Below are positions 26,049-35,869 of a stretch of DNA of 64,000 bases, in pieces (position 1 is the first letter of the stretch; every line of letters begins with the position of its first letter). Location: the NCBI GenBank assembly GCA_018524345.1, contig JADQAZ010000002.1, positions 434,001 to 498,000 on the forward strand, read 5' to 3'. Source of the stretch: Harenicola maris. Lineage in GTDB: Bacteria; Pseudomonadota; Alphaproteobacteria; Rhodobacterales; Rhodobacteraceae. The position numbers and the translations under genes were made by a program. The notes under the pieces are model-generated. The model was given only the letters and a program-made list of their open reading frames with translations, was not told the origin of the DNA and did not search any database.

Positions 26049-26771
26049 TTAGAGGGCGGAGCCGGCTTCCTCTGCGAGGGTTTCGGCGTCGGGGATGGTG
26101 ACGGTTTTGCTGCTTTCGATGCGGATCAGCCCCTCTGCCTTCAGTTTGGAGAACTGGCGGCTGACGGTTTCGATGGTCAGGCCGAGGTAATTGGCGATCT
26201 CCTCGCGGGTGAGGGGCAGGTCGATGCTGTAGGCTTTGGCGGGCAGGGGCGGGGTGTCGGCCACGGTGCGTTTGAGGATCAGGAGCAGGAAGCTGGCCAG
26301 TTTTTCGCGGGCGGTCTTGCGGCCCAGAAGGACCATCCACGCGCGGGCGGCGTCCAGTTCATCAAGGGTCATTTCCAGCATACGGCCGGTGATATGGGGG
26401 GTGCTGGCCAGCAGCTGTTCGAACTGGGTCCGGCGAAAGCAGCAGAGCGTCACATCGGTGATGGCGACGACATCATAGACCGCGGCCTCGCGCTCCGGGC
26501 GGCCGATGAAATCGGAGGGCAGCAGCAGGCCGACGGTTTGCTTGCGCCCGTCCTCTGTCAGGTGCTCCAGCGTGGCGGTGCCAGAGACCAGCGAGGCAAC
26601 GAAGGACATCGGGTCATGGGCCATGACGATGGTCTCGCCCGCCTTGAAGCTGGTGTAGTATTTGATGGACTCGAGGGTGAGGAGTTCCTCGGTATCGCAG
26701 GAGGCACAGACGGCCCTATGCCGGATAGGACAGGCCTCGCAGTTGGTTTGACCGCGCAGTTCTGGCGTCAT
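26049..26771 (-). CDS. fnrL: FnrL, Crp/Fnr-family oxygen regulator
   Basis: A 240-residue Fnr-type regulator. The N-terminal cluster of cysteines (11, 14, 22, 25) and a central Cys pair (110-111) can ligate an oxygen-sensitive [4Fe-4S] cluster. A cNMP-binding fold follows, and the C-terminal helix-turn-helix 'TREEIANYLGLTIETVSRQ' carries the E--SR recognition pattern of FNR, which reads TTGAT half-sites. Two near-consensus sites lie in this window in front of ccoN and ccoG. I saw no such site before fnrL itself. Confidence 0.95.
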   Translation of the reverse strand: MTPELRGQTNCEACPIRHRAVCASCDTEELLTLESIKYYTSFKAGETIVMAHDPMSFVASLVSGTATLEHLTEDGRKQTVGLLLPSDFIGRPEREAAVYDVVAITDVTLCCFRRTQFEQLLASTPHITGRMLEMTLDELDAARAWMVLLGRKTAREKLASFLLLILKRTVADTPPLPAKAYSIDLPLTREEIANYLGLTIETVSRQFSKLKAEGLIRIESSKTVTIPDAETLAEEAGSAL

Positions 26772-27071
26772 TGGGGGGCCTACTTTCAGGCATTGTTCGC
26801 ACGGCGTTCAAGTTAGCGTGATTTTTTTCCGCCGGAAAGCCTGTCAGGCGCGGCTTTTTGGCGCGTTAACGCCTGTATCGAGGCAAAATCCGCAACGGGA
26901 TGGACAGGGGCGGGATCGGAAATAGGTAGGGAAGGGAACCATTGGCGGCCCAAAGCGTTGAGGCGTAAGCGCAGCCGTGTCAAAGTGACGCGAAAACAAG
27001 AACGGTCCGGTGGCGCGGCCCTATGCAGGAACGCGCAGAGAGCGCAGTTGAGTATGAGAGCAGTTGAGTAA
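26772..27071. other. 300-nt divergent intergenic region (fnrL / tamA)
   Basis: Holds the promoters for fnrL (minus) and tamA (plus). There is a 10-nt palindrome GCGTTAACGC at 26863-26872 and a T-rich patch near 26820-26828. I found no FNR box, terminator or credible small gene. Reading frames that cross it have no ribosome site or protein-like composition. Confidence 0.5.
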
Positions 27072-28868
27072 ATGAAGCAGCATATCGCCCTTTTGGCCTG
27101 TCTGTCGTTGATGCCCGCATCGGCCATAGCTTTCGAATATCGCATTGATGGCAACGGGCTGGACAGTGATCTGCTGGGCGAGTTGCGGGCGGTGTCCCTT
27201 GCCGCGCCGATGGCGGCGGATGACAGCCTTGCCACGGCGCAGGATGTGGTGGCCGCGGCGCAGGCCGATTATGCGCGGCTGGTGGGCCTGTTCTATGACC
27301 GCGGTTATTTCGCGCCGGTGGTGTCGATCCGCGTCAACGGGCGCGAAGCCTCTGAGATTTCCCCCTTTGCCGCGCCGGCGCAGATTGACGGTGTTGTTGT
27401 CTCGGTCGAGAGCGGGCCGGTGTTCACCTTTGGCACGGCGCGGATTGCCCCCCTTGCCCCCGAGACAGAGGTGCCCCCCGGGTTTGCCAGCGGCGTGACC
27501 GCCACCACCGGCGCGATGCGCGATGCGGCGACGGCGGGGGTTGAGGGCTGGCGCAATCAAGGCCACGCGCTTGCCGCGCTGGACGGGCAGCAGATCACCG
27601 CGCGCCATGGGGCGGATGTGATCGACGCCGAGTTGCGGATCGCCCCGGGCGAGCGGCTGCGGTTTGGGGATCTGGTGGTGGAGGGCGAGAACCGGATGCG
27701 GGTGGAACGCATCCGCGCCATTGCGGGCCTGCCTGCGAATGAGGTGTTCGATCCAGAGGAGCTTGACCGTGTGGCCGCGCGTTTGCGGCGGAGCGGCGCC
27801 TTTGATGTTGTGTCCATCGAGGAGGCCGAGGCCGCCGAGGCGGACGGGACGCTGGATATCACCGCGCGGATCGTGGAATCCAAGCGGCGGCGGTTGGGTT
27901 TCGGCGCCGAGCTTTCGACGCAGACGGGGCTGACCCTGAGCACCTATTGGCTGCATCGCAACCTTCTGGGCGGCGGCGAGCGTCTGCGGATCGAGGGCGA
28001 GATCAGCGAATTGGGCAGCGAGGAGAGCGAGGAGGAATACAGCCTGACCGTCAGCTTTGGCCGCCCCGCGACCTTTTACACGGATCTGGATTTCTATGCG
28101 ACGGCGGAGCTGTCGCGCGAGCGAGTCAGTGACCTGACGATTGATGTCTTCGACCTTGAGTCCGGCTTTACCTATTACGCGACAGACAAGCGCGAATACT
28201 CCCTTGGCCTGTCTTATGAGGCGGCCAATGTCACGGATGAGACTGATGGCAGCGAGAGTTCCTATCAGCTGTTCGGGATACCGGCGACAGCCCTGTTTGA
28301 TTACCGCAACAACACCCTGAACCCCACCGATGGCTATTACGGCGAGTTGGAGATCATGCCCTTTATCGGCCTGTCCGGTGTGGACAACGGCGTGCTGAGC
28401 ACGCTGGATGCGCGGGCCTACAAGAGCTTTGGCGCGAATGAGCGGGTGACTTTGGCGGCGCGGGCGCAGGTTGGCTCCCTTGCGGGGCCGGACCTGACGA
28501 GCGCCCCTGCCAATTACCTGTTCTATTCGGGCGGCGGCGGGACCGTGCGCGGGCAGGAGTTTGAATCCCTCGGGGTGGAGCTGGATAACGGCGATACGGT
28601 CGGGGGGCGGTCCTTCCTTGGGCTGTCTACCGAGGTGCGGGTGAAGACAGGCAAGAGCCTGAGCGTGGTCGGGTTTTATGACCTTGGCTATGTCGGCAGC
28701 GAGTCCTTCCCCGACGGGGAGAGCGGGGACTGGCATGCGGGCGTGGGCCTTGGCGTGCGTTATGACACCGGTGTGGGTCCGATCCGGTTCGACGTGGCGG
28801 TGCCCGTTGACCGCGAGGACGATCAGGACGCCTATCAAATTTACATCGGGATCGGGCAGGCGTTTTGA
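27072..28868 (+). CDS. tamA: TamA-type Omp85 outer-membrane protein
   Basis: A 598-residue outer-membrane protein of the BamA/TamA (Omp85) family. A signal peptide (about 1-20) precedes POTRA-like domains (to about residue 270) and a C-terminal 16-strand beta-barrel. The conserved 'GGGGTVRGQEFESLG' loop matches the Omp85 VRGF-type motif, and the protein ends on an aromatic residue ('IGIGQAF') as barrels do. With TamB it forms the translocation and assembly module, linked to outer-membrane protein insertion and phospholipid transport. Its stop overlaps the tamB start by four bases. Confidence 0.94.
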   Translation: MKQHIALLACLSLMPASAIAFEYRIDGNGLDSDLLGELRAVSLAAPMAADDSLATAQDVVAAAQADYARLVGLFYDRGYFAPVVSIRVNGREASEISPFAAPAQIDGVVVSVESGPVFTFGTARIAPLAPETEVPPGFASGVTATTGAMRDAATAGVEGWRNQGHALAALDGQQITARHGADVIDAELRIAPGERLRFGDLVVEGENRMRVERIRAIAGLPANEVFDPEELDRVAARLRRSGAFDVVSIEEAEAAEADGTLDITARIVESKRRRLGFGAELSTQTGLTLSTYWLHRNLLGGGERLRIEGEISELGSEESEEEYSLTVSFGRPATFYTDLDFYATAELSRERVSDLTIDVFDLESGFTYYATDKREYSLGLSYEAANVTDETDGSESSYQLFGIPATALFDYRNNTLNPTDGYYGELEIMPFIGLSGVDNGVLSTLDARAYKSFGANERVTLAARAQVGSLAGPDLTSAPANYLFYSGGGGTVRGQEFESLGVELDNGDTVGGRSFLGLSTEVRVKTGKSLSVVGFYDLGYVGSESFPDGESGDWHAGVGLGVRYDTGVGPIRFDVAVPVDREDDQDAYQIYIGIGQAF

Positions 28869-31800
28869 GACAGTTCATCAGATATACCGCCGCGGCCCTC
28901 TGTGTGGCCCTGTCCTGTGCCGCGCCTCTGCGCAGTCAGGAGACCAGCGTTGAGGGCACGGCCAGCGAGGAAGATCGCGGGTTTCTGGCCGGATTGCTGG
29001 AAGACAGCCTTGGCGGCGAGGGGCGCGAGATACGCATCATCGGCTTTGCCGGTGCCCTGAGCAGCGAGGCCTCGGTGGAGCGGATCACCGTGGCTGATGA
29101 CAATGGCATCTGGCTGACCATGGAAGAGGTGGTGCTGGACTGGAACCGCTCTGCCTTGTTGCGCGGGCGGCTTGAGGTGACGACCCTGTCGGCGCAGCGC
29201 ATCGCGGTGGAGCGCACCCCCCTGCCCGCCGAGGGCAGCGTGCCTTCGCCCGAGGCCTCGGGCTTTTCCCTGCCGGACCTGCCTGTGGCGGTGGATGTGC
29301 AGACTCTTGAGGTGGCCGAGATCAGCCTTGGGGAGAGCCTGCTCGGCGAGCCTGCGGTGATGAACCTTGCGGCGAGTTTGAACCTTGTGGGCGGCTCTGG
29401 CCATGTGGACCTGCGGGCGCAGCGTGTGGATGGCAAGATTGGCGAGTTTATCGTTGATACCACCTATGACGGCGACAGTGACGTGCTGTCCCTGAGCCTT
29501 GATCTGCGCGAGGCGGAGGGCGGGATCATCGGGCGCGCGCTTGACCTGCCGGGGCAGCCCTCTGTCGAGTTGACCGTTGCGGGCGAGGGGCCCTTGAGCG
29601 ATCTGGCCGCCGATGTGAGCCTGCGCACGGCGGGGCAGGAGCGTTTGGCAGGGCAGATCACCCTGCGCGGCGACGAGGCCACAGAGAATGACATTCCCGC
29701 CCGCCAGTTCACCGCCGATCTGGAGGGGGACCTCGCGCCCCTGTTCCCTGCGGCCTATGCGGAGTTCTTTGGCGATCAGGTTGTGTTGCAGGCCGAGGGG
29801 TCGCGCAGCAATGACGGGGCCTTGGACCTGTCGGAATTTTTGCTGGAAACCGGTGCCTCGCGGATCAGTGGCGCGGTGTCTTTGGCCGGGGATTACACCC
29901 CCTTGCTGGTGCAGGTTGAGGGTGTGTTGCAGGGCGAGGGCGATGCGCCTGTGACCCTGCCGATGGGCGGGGGCGATACGACGTTGCGCCGTGCTGGCTT
30001 GGTATTGGATTACGACGCCGATGAGGGCGAGGACTGGACCGGCAGCTTTGAGCTGACCGATCTGTCCGGCGCGGATTACGCCGCCGAGGCGGTGCAGCTT
30101 TCGGCCCTTGGGCAGCTTGAGAACGGCTCGGAGTTTTCCGGCGATCTGGAGTTCAGCGCCTCTGGCCTGACATTTGATGATGCCTCGATTGCGCAGGCGG
30201 TTGGCAGCGCCCTTGCGGGCAAGCTGCGCCTGTCGCAGGGGGAGGCGGGGTCCTTCATCATTGACGAAATCGACGTGAATGGCGGGGATTATGGCCTGAC
30301 CGGGCGGGTCGAGGTTGAGGGGCTGGAGGATGATTTTGCCACGCGGATTGCGGCGCGGTTGAGTGCGCAGGATCTGGGCCGGTTCTCTGGCCTTGCGGGG
30401 GTGAACCTGGCGGGCTCTGCGGGGCTGGATATTGTCGGCACTGTTGATCTTGGCGGGGCGTTCAATATGGATGTCAGCGGGGCGACCGTGGGCCTTGAGA
30501 CCGGGATCGAGCGAGTGGACCCCTTGGTTGCTGGCCTCACCTCGCTTTCCATCAAGGCGCTGCGCGATGCGGAAGGTATGCGGGTGCCGGAGCTGTCGTT
30601 GCAGAACGACCAGCTGAGCCTGAGCGGCTCTGCCGAACTGGCGACCGATGCGGCAACGGCGCAGTTTGATCTGTCGCTTGCGGATAGTTCGATCATTGAT
30701 CCTTCGCTTGAGGGCGCTGTGACCCTGAGCGGGAGTGCCGCGCAGGCGGGCGAGGTCTGGACCGTGGACGCAAAGGCCCTTGGGCCGCTGGAGGCGGTGA
30801 CCACCCTGAAGGGCAGCGTGACGGGGCCGCAGCCGAGCCTGACATTCGATGCCCGCCTGCCGGACATCAGCCCCCTTGCGCCGCAGTATTCCGGCGCGGC
30901 GCAGGTTTCCGGCACGGCGGTGCAGGGCGATGCGGGCTGGGTTCTGGATACGGTGATTGCGGGGCCCTATAACCTGTCAGGAACGGTCAAGGGGCGGGTG
31001 ACGGGCGCGGATGCGCCGGATGTGTCCTATGACCTTGCGCTGCCCAATGTGCAGCCCTTTGTGCCGTCGATCTCGGGCCGTGCGGCCCTGCGGGGGACGG
31101 CGCAACTGCTGGATGAGGGGCTGGTTGTTGATACCTTTGTGGAGGGGCCATATGGCCTCAATGGCACGGTTGCCGGGCGGGTCACGGGCGAGAATGCGCC
31201 CAATGTGAATTACGATCTGAACCTGCCGAATGTGAACCCCTTGGTGCCTTCGATGTCGGGGCGGGCGGCTGTGCGCGGCTCTGCCCTTGTGGGCGATGCC
31301 GGGGTGCGGGTGGATACGGTGTTCGAGGGGCCCTATGGCACCAGCGGCACGGTGGCGGGCCTTGTCACCGGCGATGCGCCGAGCGTGACCTATGCCCTGC
31401 GCGTGCCCGATGTCGGCCCCCTTGGCGTGCCGTTGAACGGGCCTTTGGCGGTGGAAGGTACGGCGCAGGAGAGCGGCGGCACTTGGCGGTTTAACACCGG
31501 CGTCAGCGGTTTGGCGGGGGTGCAGGCGCGGATTGATGGCAGCTATGGCGGCAGCAACGATTTGAACCTGACGGCCAGCGGCACGGCGCCGCTTGAGCTA
31601 GCCACGCCCTTTATCCGCCCGCGCAGCCTGACGGGGCAGGCGCAGTTTGACCTTGCGATGAACGGGCGCGCCGCGCTGGAGGCCCTGACGGGGACGGTCA
31701 CGACCTCTGGCGCGCGGCTGTCGATCCCCTCTGCGGCTTTGGCGGTTGAGGATATCGGCGCGCGGATCACCTTTGCCGGTGGGCGGGCCAATCTGCAGGT

Positions 31801-32863
31801 CAACGGCGGCTTGCAAACGGGGGGTAGCCTGTCGGTTTCGGGGCCTGTGACCCTGTCGGGGGGCTATCCTGCCGACCTTGCCGTGGCTTTGAACGGGCTG
31901 ACCATCACCGACCCGACCCTTTATGAAACCACGCTGGACGGGCGTTTGGCCGTGAGTGGCCCCCTGCGCGGCGGGGCGCAGATTTCGGGGCAGATCGATG
32001 TGGGCGAGACCAATGTGCAGGTGCCCAATGCCTCCTCTGTCGGGTTTGCGATTATCCCGCAGATTGCCCATGTGAACCCGCCTGCGGGTGTGGCGCGGAC
32101 CCTGTCGCGGGCGGGCCTTGATGGATCGGACGAAAGCAGCGGCGACAGCGGCAGTTCGAGCAGCATCGCCTATCCCCTGAACGTGCGGATCAGCGCCCCC
32201 TCGCGCATCTATGTGCGGGGCCGTGGCCTTGATGCGGAGTTGGGCGGGACTGTGACCCTTCTTGGCACGACGCAGGATATTCTGACGCGCGGGCAGTTCA
32301 GCCTGATCCGTGGGCGGCTGGATGTGCTGGGGCAACGCTTTACCCTTGATGAGGGGACGGCCTCGCTTCAGGGGGATTTTGATCCCTTTATCTATTTCGC
32401 CGCTACGACGGATACGGACAGCGGCACCGCCAGTGTGATCATTCAGGGGCGGGCCTCCTCTCCCGAGGTGAGCTTTGAATCCGTGCCCGAAGCGCCGGAG
32501 GATGAGGTGATCGCGCAGATCTTCTTTGGGCAGGGGATCGAGAACCTCTCTGCCTTCCAGACGATCCAGCTGGCCAGTGCGGTGGCGACCCTCTCGGGCA
32601 ACGGAGGTGTTGGGTTGATCTCCAACCTGCGCAAGACCTTCAACCTTGATGATCTGGATGTGGTGACCGATGACGAGGGCAACACCGGTGTGCGGGTTGG
32701 CAAATACATCTCTGACAAGGTTTATACCGATGTCGAGGTGGGCAATTCGGATACGGCGGGTGTCTCGATCAACGTGGATATCAGCCCCAGCTTTACCGCC
32801 CGCGGGCAGGTGAAATCCGACGGGGATACCTCTATCGGGATCTTCTTTGAGCGGGACTACTGA
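28865..32863 (+). CDS. tamB: TamB translocation/assembly module protein
   Basis: A 1332-residue AsmA/TamB-like protein with a TTG start that overlaps the tamA stop (TTGA). An N-terminal hydrophobic anchor or signal (about 5-24) is followed by a long beta-helical periplasmic region and the C-terminal DUF490/TamB domain (about 1000-1332), ending 'GIFFERDY' as in homologues. The middle part contains three near-perfect 61-residue repeats. TamB spans the periplasm between the inner membrane and TamA. Length is within the range for the family. Confidence 0.95.
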   Translation: MRQFIRYTAAALCVALSCAAPLRSQETSVEGTASEEDRGFLAGLLEDSLGGEGREIRIIGFAGALSSEASVERITVADDNGIWLTMEEVVLDWNRSALLRGRLEVTTLSAQRIAVERTPLPAEGSVPSPEASGFSLPDLPVAVDVQTLEVAEISLGESLLGEPAVMNLAASLNLVGGSGHVDLRAQRVDGKIGEFIVDTTYDGDSDVLSLSLDLREAEGGIIGRALDLPGQPSVELTVAGEGPLSDLAADVSLRTAGQERLAGQITLRGDEATENDIPARQFTADLEGDLAPLFPAAYAEFFGDQVVLQAEGSRSNDGALDLSEFLLETGASRISGAVSLAGDYTPLLVQVEGVLQGEGDAPVTLPMGGGDTTLRRAGLVLDYDADEGEDWTGSFELTDLSGADYAAEAVQLSALGQLENGSEFSGDLEFSASGLTFDDASIAQAVGSALAGKLRLSQGEAGSFIIDEIDVNGGDYGLTGRVEVEGLEDDFATRIAARLSAQDLGRFSGLAGVNLAGSAGLDIVGTVDLGGAFNMDVSGATVGLETGIERVDPLVAGLTSLSIKALRDAEGMRVPELSLQNDQLSLSGSAELATDAATAQFDLSLADSSIIDPSLEGAVTLSGSAAQAGEVWTVDAKALGPLEAVTTLKGSVTGPQPSLTFDARLPDISPLAPQYSGAAQVSGTAVQGDAGWVLDTVIAGPYNLSGTVKGRVTGADAPDVSYDLALPNVQPFVPSISGRAALRGTAQLLDEGLVVDTFVEGPYGLNGTVAGRVTGENAPNVNYDLNLPNVNPLVPSMSGRAAVRGSALVGDAGVRVDTVFEGPYGTSGTVAGLVTGDAPSVTYALRVPDVGPLGVPLNGPLAVEGTAQESGGTWRFNTGVSGLAGVQARIDGSYGGSNDLNLTASGTAPLELATPFIRPRSLTGQAQFDLAMNGRAALEALTGTVTTSGARLSIPSAALAVEDIGARITFAGGRANLQVNGGLQTGGSLSVSGPVTLSGGYPADLAVALNGLTITDPTLYETTLDGRLAVSGPLRGGAQISGQIDVGETNVQVPNASSVGFAIIPQIAHVNPPAGVARTLSRAGLDGSDESSGDSGSSSSIAYPLNVRISAPSRIYVRGRGLDAELGGTVTLLGTTQDILTRGQFSLIRGRLDVLGQRFTLDEGTASLQGDFDPFIYFAATTDTDSGTASVIIQGRASSPEVSFESVPEAPEDEVIAQIFFGQGIENLSAFQTIQLASAVATLSGNGGVGLISNLRKTFNLDDLDVVTDDEGNTGVRVGKYISDKVYTDVEVGNSDTAGVSINVDISPSFTARGQVKSDGDTSIGIFFERDY
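30860..31405 (+). repeat. three tandem 61-residue repeats inside tamB
   Basis: Units at 30860-31042, 31043-31225 (183 bp each) and 31226-31405 (180 bp). Each begins with P-D/N-x-x-P and contains a SGxAxxxGxA segment, then 'GPYxxxGTVxGxVTG', then a Y-x-L strand. The in-frame units are well above background similarity within the beta-helix, so they probably arose by recent duplication. A partial further unit follows from 31406. Confidence 0.9.
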
Positions 32864-32963
32864 CCGAAATCGCCCTGCGGGGCCGGAGCGTTGACAATAA
32901 GGGGCACGGTGCCTAGAGGGAGTCACCTTTTATTGCCAGTCGACGTAGTGGAAAGTCCGAACA

Positions 32964-34793
32964 GTGAAGCCAACGATTTACACCGCGTATCATAAGGCAT
33001 CCCCCCTGCTGAGCAGTCGCTCTGTCGTGCCGGTTCATGTGGGCCGTGCCAATGCGGCGGCGCCTTTGCCGCATATGCAGGGGGACGACACCGGCACCCA
33101 TATCTCGCCGCGCAACCGCGCCTATTGCGAGCTGACCGCCCTGTATTGGGCATGGAAGAACGACAAGGCCAGCACCCATATCGGCCTGATGCATTATCGC
33201 CGTGCCCTTGATTTCACCGGCGCCTTCGAGGCCGAAACCGCCGAGGTTTATGCGGGGGGTTTTGACATTCCCCAATACCTTGCCGCGACAGAAGACTGGC
33301 TGGCCGCGCAGGACACAATCGATCTGGTGGTGCCCAAGGTGCACAACATGCACCGGTCGGTGAAGAACAACTATGGTCGCGCCCATCATCTGGGTGATTT
33401 TGACCGTGTGCGCGAGATCATCGCCGCCTCGCATCCCGACCAGCTGGATGCCTTTGATGCCACCGCCGAAGGGCATGACATCCGCCTTGGCAATATGTTC
33501 CTGATGCGCCGCGATCTGTGTGACGACTATTGCGAGTGGCTGTTTGATATTCTGGGCCAGCTTGAGGAGACCGATCTGGATCGGTCCTATTACTCCTCGG
33601 AGCAGTCGCGGTATCTCGGCTTTGTCGCGGAGCGTTTGTTCACCGCCTATGTGCAATGGTTGCGCGGGGTTCATGCGGGCCTGAAGGTGCAAGAGGTCAA
33701 TATCGTGAACATGGCGCAGGCCGCTGTGACGCCCTATCTGGCGGACCGGAGCCTGAACGGGCCGGAGCATGTGAACATCGCCTTTTCCGCCGACCGCGCC
33801 TATCTGCCCCATACGGCGGCGATGCTGCGTTCGCTTTTGCTGCGGAGCTCTGCCGAGCGGCAGTATAACCTGTTCTTCCTGTATTCGGGGATTGGCGAGG
33901 CCGGTCTTGAGATGCTGCAGGAGGTTCTGGCCCCCTTCCCGCAGGCACAGTTGCATCCGATCAATGTGGGCAACCGTTTTGCGGGGAGCTATCGCTCTGC
34001 CTCGCGGGCGCCGTCGAATGCGACCTACAACCGGTTCTTGTTGTTCGATCTGCTGCCCAGCCTGAAGCGGCTGTTGTATATCGACGTGGATATGATCGTT
34101 CTGGGCGATGTGGCCGAGATTTTCGACACCGAGATGGGCAAGGCCAAGATCGCGGCTGTGCCCGATTACATCATGACCCGCACCCTGACCGGCAAGGTGC
34201 CGACCGTCGACCCCAAGGTGCCGGACCTTTATGCCTATCATAAGAACGAGTTGGGCCTGTCGGACGCGCAGATCAACAACTACTTCAACGCCGGTTTGCT
34301 TCTGTTCAATTTCGCCGAGATGGATGTGCCCAAGGTGGGGCGCGATCTGTTGGCCATGGCAGAGCGGGGCGAGTTCCTGTTCCGCGATCAGGACATTCTG
34401 AACCGCTATTTCAAGGATGATCTGCTGCGCCTGCCGGGGAAATACAACGTGTTCAACACCCGCCTTGCGGGCTATTCCAAAGTGCCACAGGCCAACCACA
34501 AAGAGGCGATGGAGGCCCGCAAGGCGCCATTTATCATCCACTATGCCGCAGGGGATTATAAGCCATGGAAGGGCGCCGCCGTGCCCATGGCCGAGCATTA
34601 CTGGGAGCATATCGCGCAGACGCCGTTTTACGCCGAAGTTCTGCGCGAGCAGGGGCCGAAGGGCATTCGCCGCACGCTGCGGCCTGCGGCTTTGGTGCGG
34701 GAGAACGGGCGCAAGCTGGCGGAACGGTTTCCGGCGCTGCGGCCCTATCTGATGGGTGTTTATCGCTCTGCCGCGCGGCTCAAGGGGCGCTAG
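32964..34793 (+). CDS. two-domain glycosyltransferase: DUF4422 fused to GT8
   Basis: A 609-residue protein with two glycosyltransferase-like domains. Residues about 1-255 match DUF4422 (opening 'IYTAYHKASPLLSS', with 'NRAYCELTALYWAWKN' and 'GLMHYRRALDF'), a domain common in capsule and LPS glycosyltransferases. Residues about 269-540 are a GT8 transferase with the DxD motif in 'LLYIDVDMIVLGD' and the C-terminal 'IIHYAAGDYKPWK' histidine motif. The start is the GTG at 32964. It is the first gene of the polysaccharide region, alone on its strand and convergent with a GT2 gene. Sugar specificity is not inferable. Confidence 0.9.
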   Translation: MKPTIYTAYHKASPLLSSRSVVPVHVGRANAAAPLPHMQGDDTGTHISPRNRAYCELTALYWAWKNDKASTHIGLMHYRRALDFTGAFEAETAEVYAGGFDIPQYLAATEDWLAAQDTIDLVVPKVHNMHRSVKNNYGRAHHLGDFDRVREIIAASHPDQLDAFDATAEGHDIRLGNMFLMRRDLCDDYCEWLFDILGQLEETDLDRSYYSSEQSRYLGFVAERLFTAYVQWLRGVHAGLKVQEVNIVNMAQAAVTPYLADRSLNGPEHVNIAFSADRAYLPHTAAMLRSLLLRSSAERQYNLFFLYSGIGEAGLEMLQEVLAPFPQAQLHPINVGNRFAGSYRSASRAPSNATYNRFLLFDLLPSLKRLLYIDVDMIVLGDVAEIFDTEMGKAKIAAVPDYIMTRTLTGKVPTVDPKVPDLYAYHKNELGLSDAQINNYFNAGLLLFNFAEMDVPKVGRDLLAMAERGEFLFRDQDILNRYFKDDLLRLPGKYNVFNTRLAGYSKVPQANHKEAMEARKAPFIIHYAAGDYKPWKGAAVPMAEHYWEHIAQTPFYAEVLREQGPKGIRRTLRPAALVRENGRKLAERFPALRPYLMGVYRSAARLKGR

Positions 34794-34800
34794 GGCTCGC

Positions 34801-35805
34801 CTAGCCTTTGGCTTTTTGCCGTTCGAGCATTTCGCGCAGGGTGGTTGTCATCGCGCGCAGCCGTGCGATTTCGGCGGCGCTTTTCATCCGGTCCTCTACC
34901 CATGGCAGATACTCGAGGAAATAGGGCTCTATTTCCGGGGCGAGGGATTGCAGGTCTTCCAGATCCTTGGGTTGCAGGACGTTCCGGTAGGCACCTGTGA
35001 TCGCGGTAAACTGCCGAAGGGCGAGGTGGCGTAGGGCCTCTGTGCGCTCTGCTGAGGGGGGTTGATCTGTGATGAAGGTGCGGATGATGCCGAAGGCGTT
35101 TTGCTGGTCCTTGGCGCGTTGGCGGAAGGCCTCTGGCCCTGTGCCGCGAGAGACAGAGCCGTCATTCGGGCAATAGAGGTATCCCTCCTCCTCGACGTAG
35201 CGAAAGCTATCTGCCTCCCACATCAGGAAGAACTGCAAAAAGAAATCCTCGCCGCGGTCGATCCGCGGGCTATCGCCAATGGTTTGATAGGCCCGTATTA
35301 CCGTGTCGCGGCGGTAGATTTTATTCCAGAGGCCAAAGAGATAGCGAAACAGCAAGAACTCGCGGATGCGGTCCATGCGGGTGGGCAGGCTGTGGCTTGT
35401 GTCGGGTTTACCGCGTTGGGTTTTCTCGCCGGCTTGTTCTGTGAGGGTGCGAAAGGCGAGGACATCAGGGAGGGTATCCGCCGGTGCGGTGAGGTGGCTG
35501 TAGATTTTTGGAAGCACCTCATCATCGGCGTCGATGAAGTGGATGAAACGGCCTTTGGCCTGTTCGGCCCCGATGCGGCGGGCGACGAAGGCGCCGGTGT
35601 TTTCCGGCAGGCGGATTACCCTGGCATTGGGGGGAAGGAGGGCTGCGTGCTGCTCTGCCACGGGTTCGGCAGAGCCATCGTCGACGATGATGACTTCTGC
35701 CGTGACGGGCAGATCCCGCAGTGCGCCGAGGCTGCGGCCGAGCCGCGCCTGCGTCGGGTTGAAGGCGGGCATCACGATGGAGAGGGTCGGCGGGCTTTGA
35801 GTCAT
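34801..35805 (-). CDS. family 2 glycosyltransferase
   Basis: A 334-residue GT2 enzyme with a GT-A fold. It has the strand 'LSIVMPAFNPTQARL', the nucleotide-binding 'VIIVDDGSAEP' and the DxD-type 'GRFIHFIDADDEVLPKIY'. A helical C-terminal part probably binds the acceptor. The ATG at 35805 begins the protein directly before the GT2 core. Longer frames (to 35925) add residues without similarity. It is downstream of sqdB on the same strand, so it may transfer sulfoquinovose or a related sugar; that is inference. Confidence 0.88.
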   Translation of the reverse strand: MTQSPPTLSIVMPAFNPTQARLGRSLGALRDLPVTAEVIIVDDGSAEPVAEQHAALLPPNARVIRLPENTGAFVARRIGAEQAKGRFIHFIDADDEVLPKIYSHLTAPADTLPDVLAFRTLTEQAGEKTQRGKPDTSHSLPTRMDRIREFLLFRYLFGLWNKIYRRDTVIRAYQTIGDSPRIDRGEDFFLQFFLMWEADSFRYVEEEGYLYCPNDGSVSRGTGPEAFRQRAKDQQNAFGIIRTFITDQPPSAERTEALRHLALRQFTAITGAYRNVLQPKDLEDLQSLAPEIEPYFLEYLPWVEDRMKSAAEIARLRAMTTTLREMLERQKAKG

Positions 35806-35869
35806 GCCCGAAACGTAGCGCGGCCCCGAGTGGGGCCGCAACATGTCTTCTGTATCGCTAGAGGTGCGT

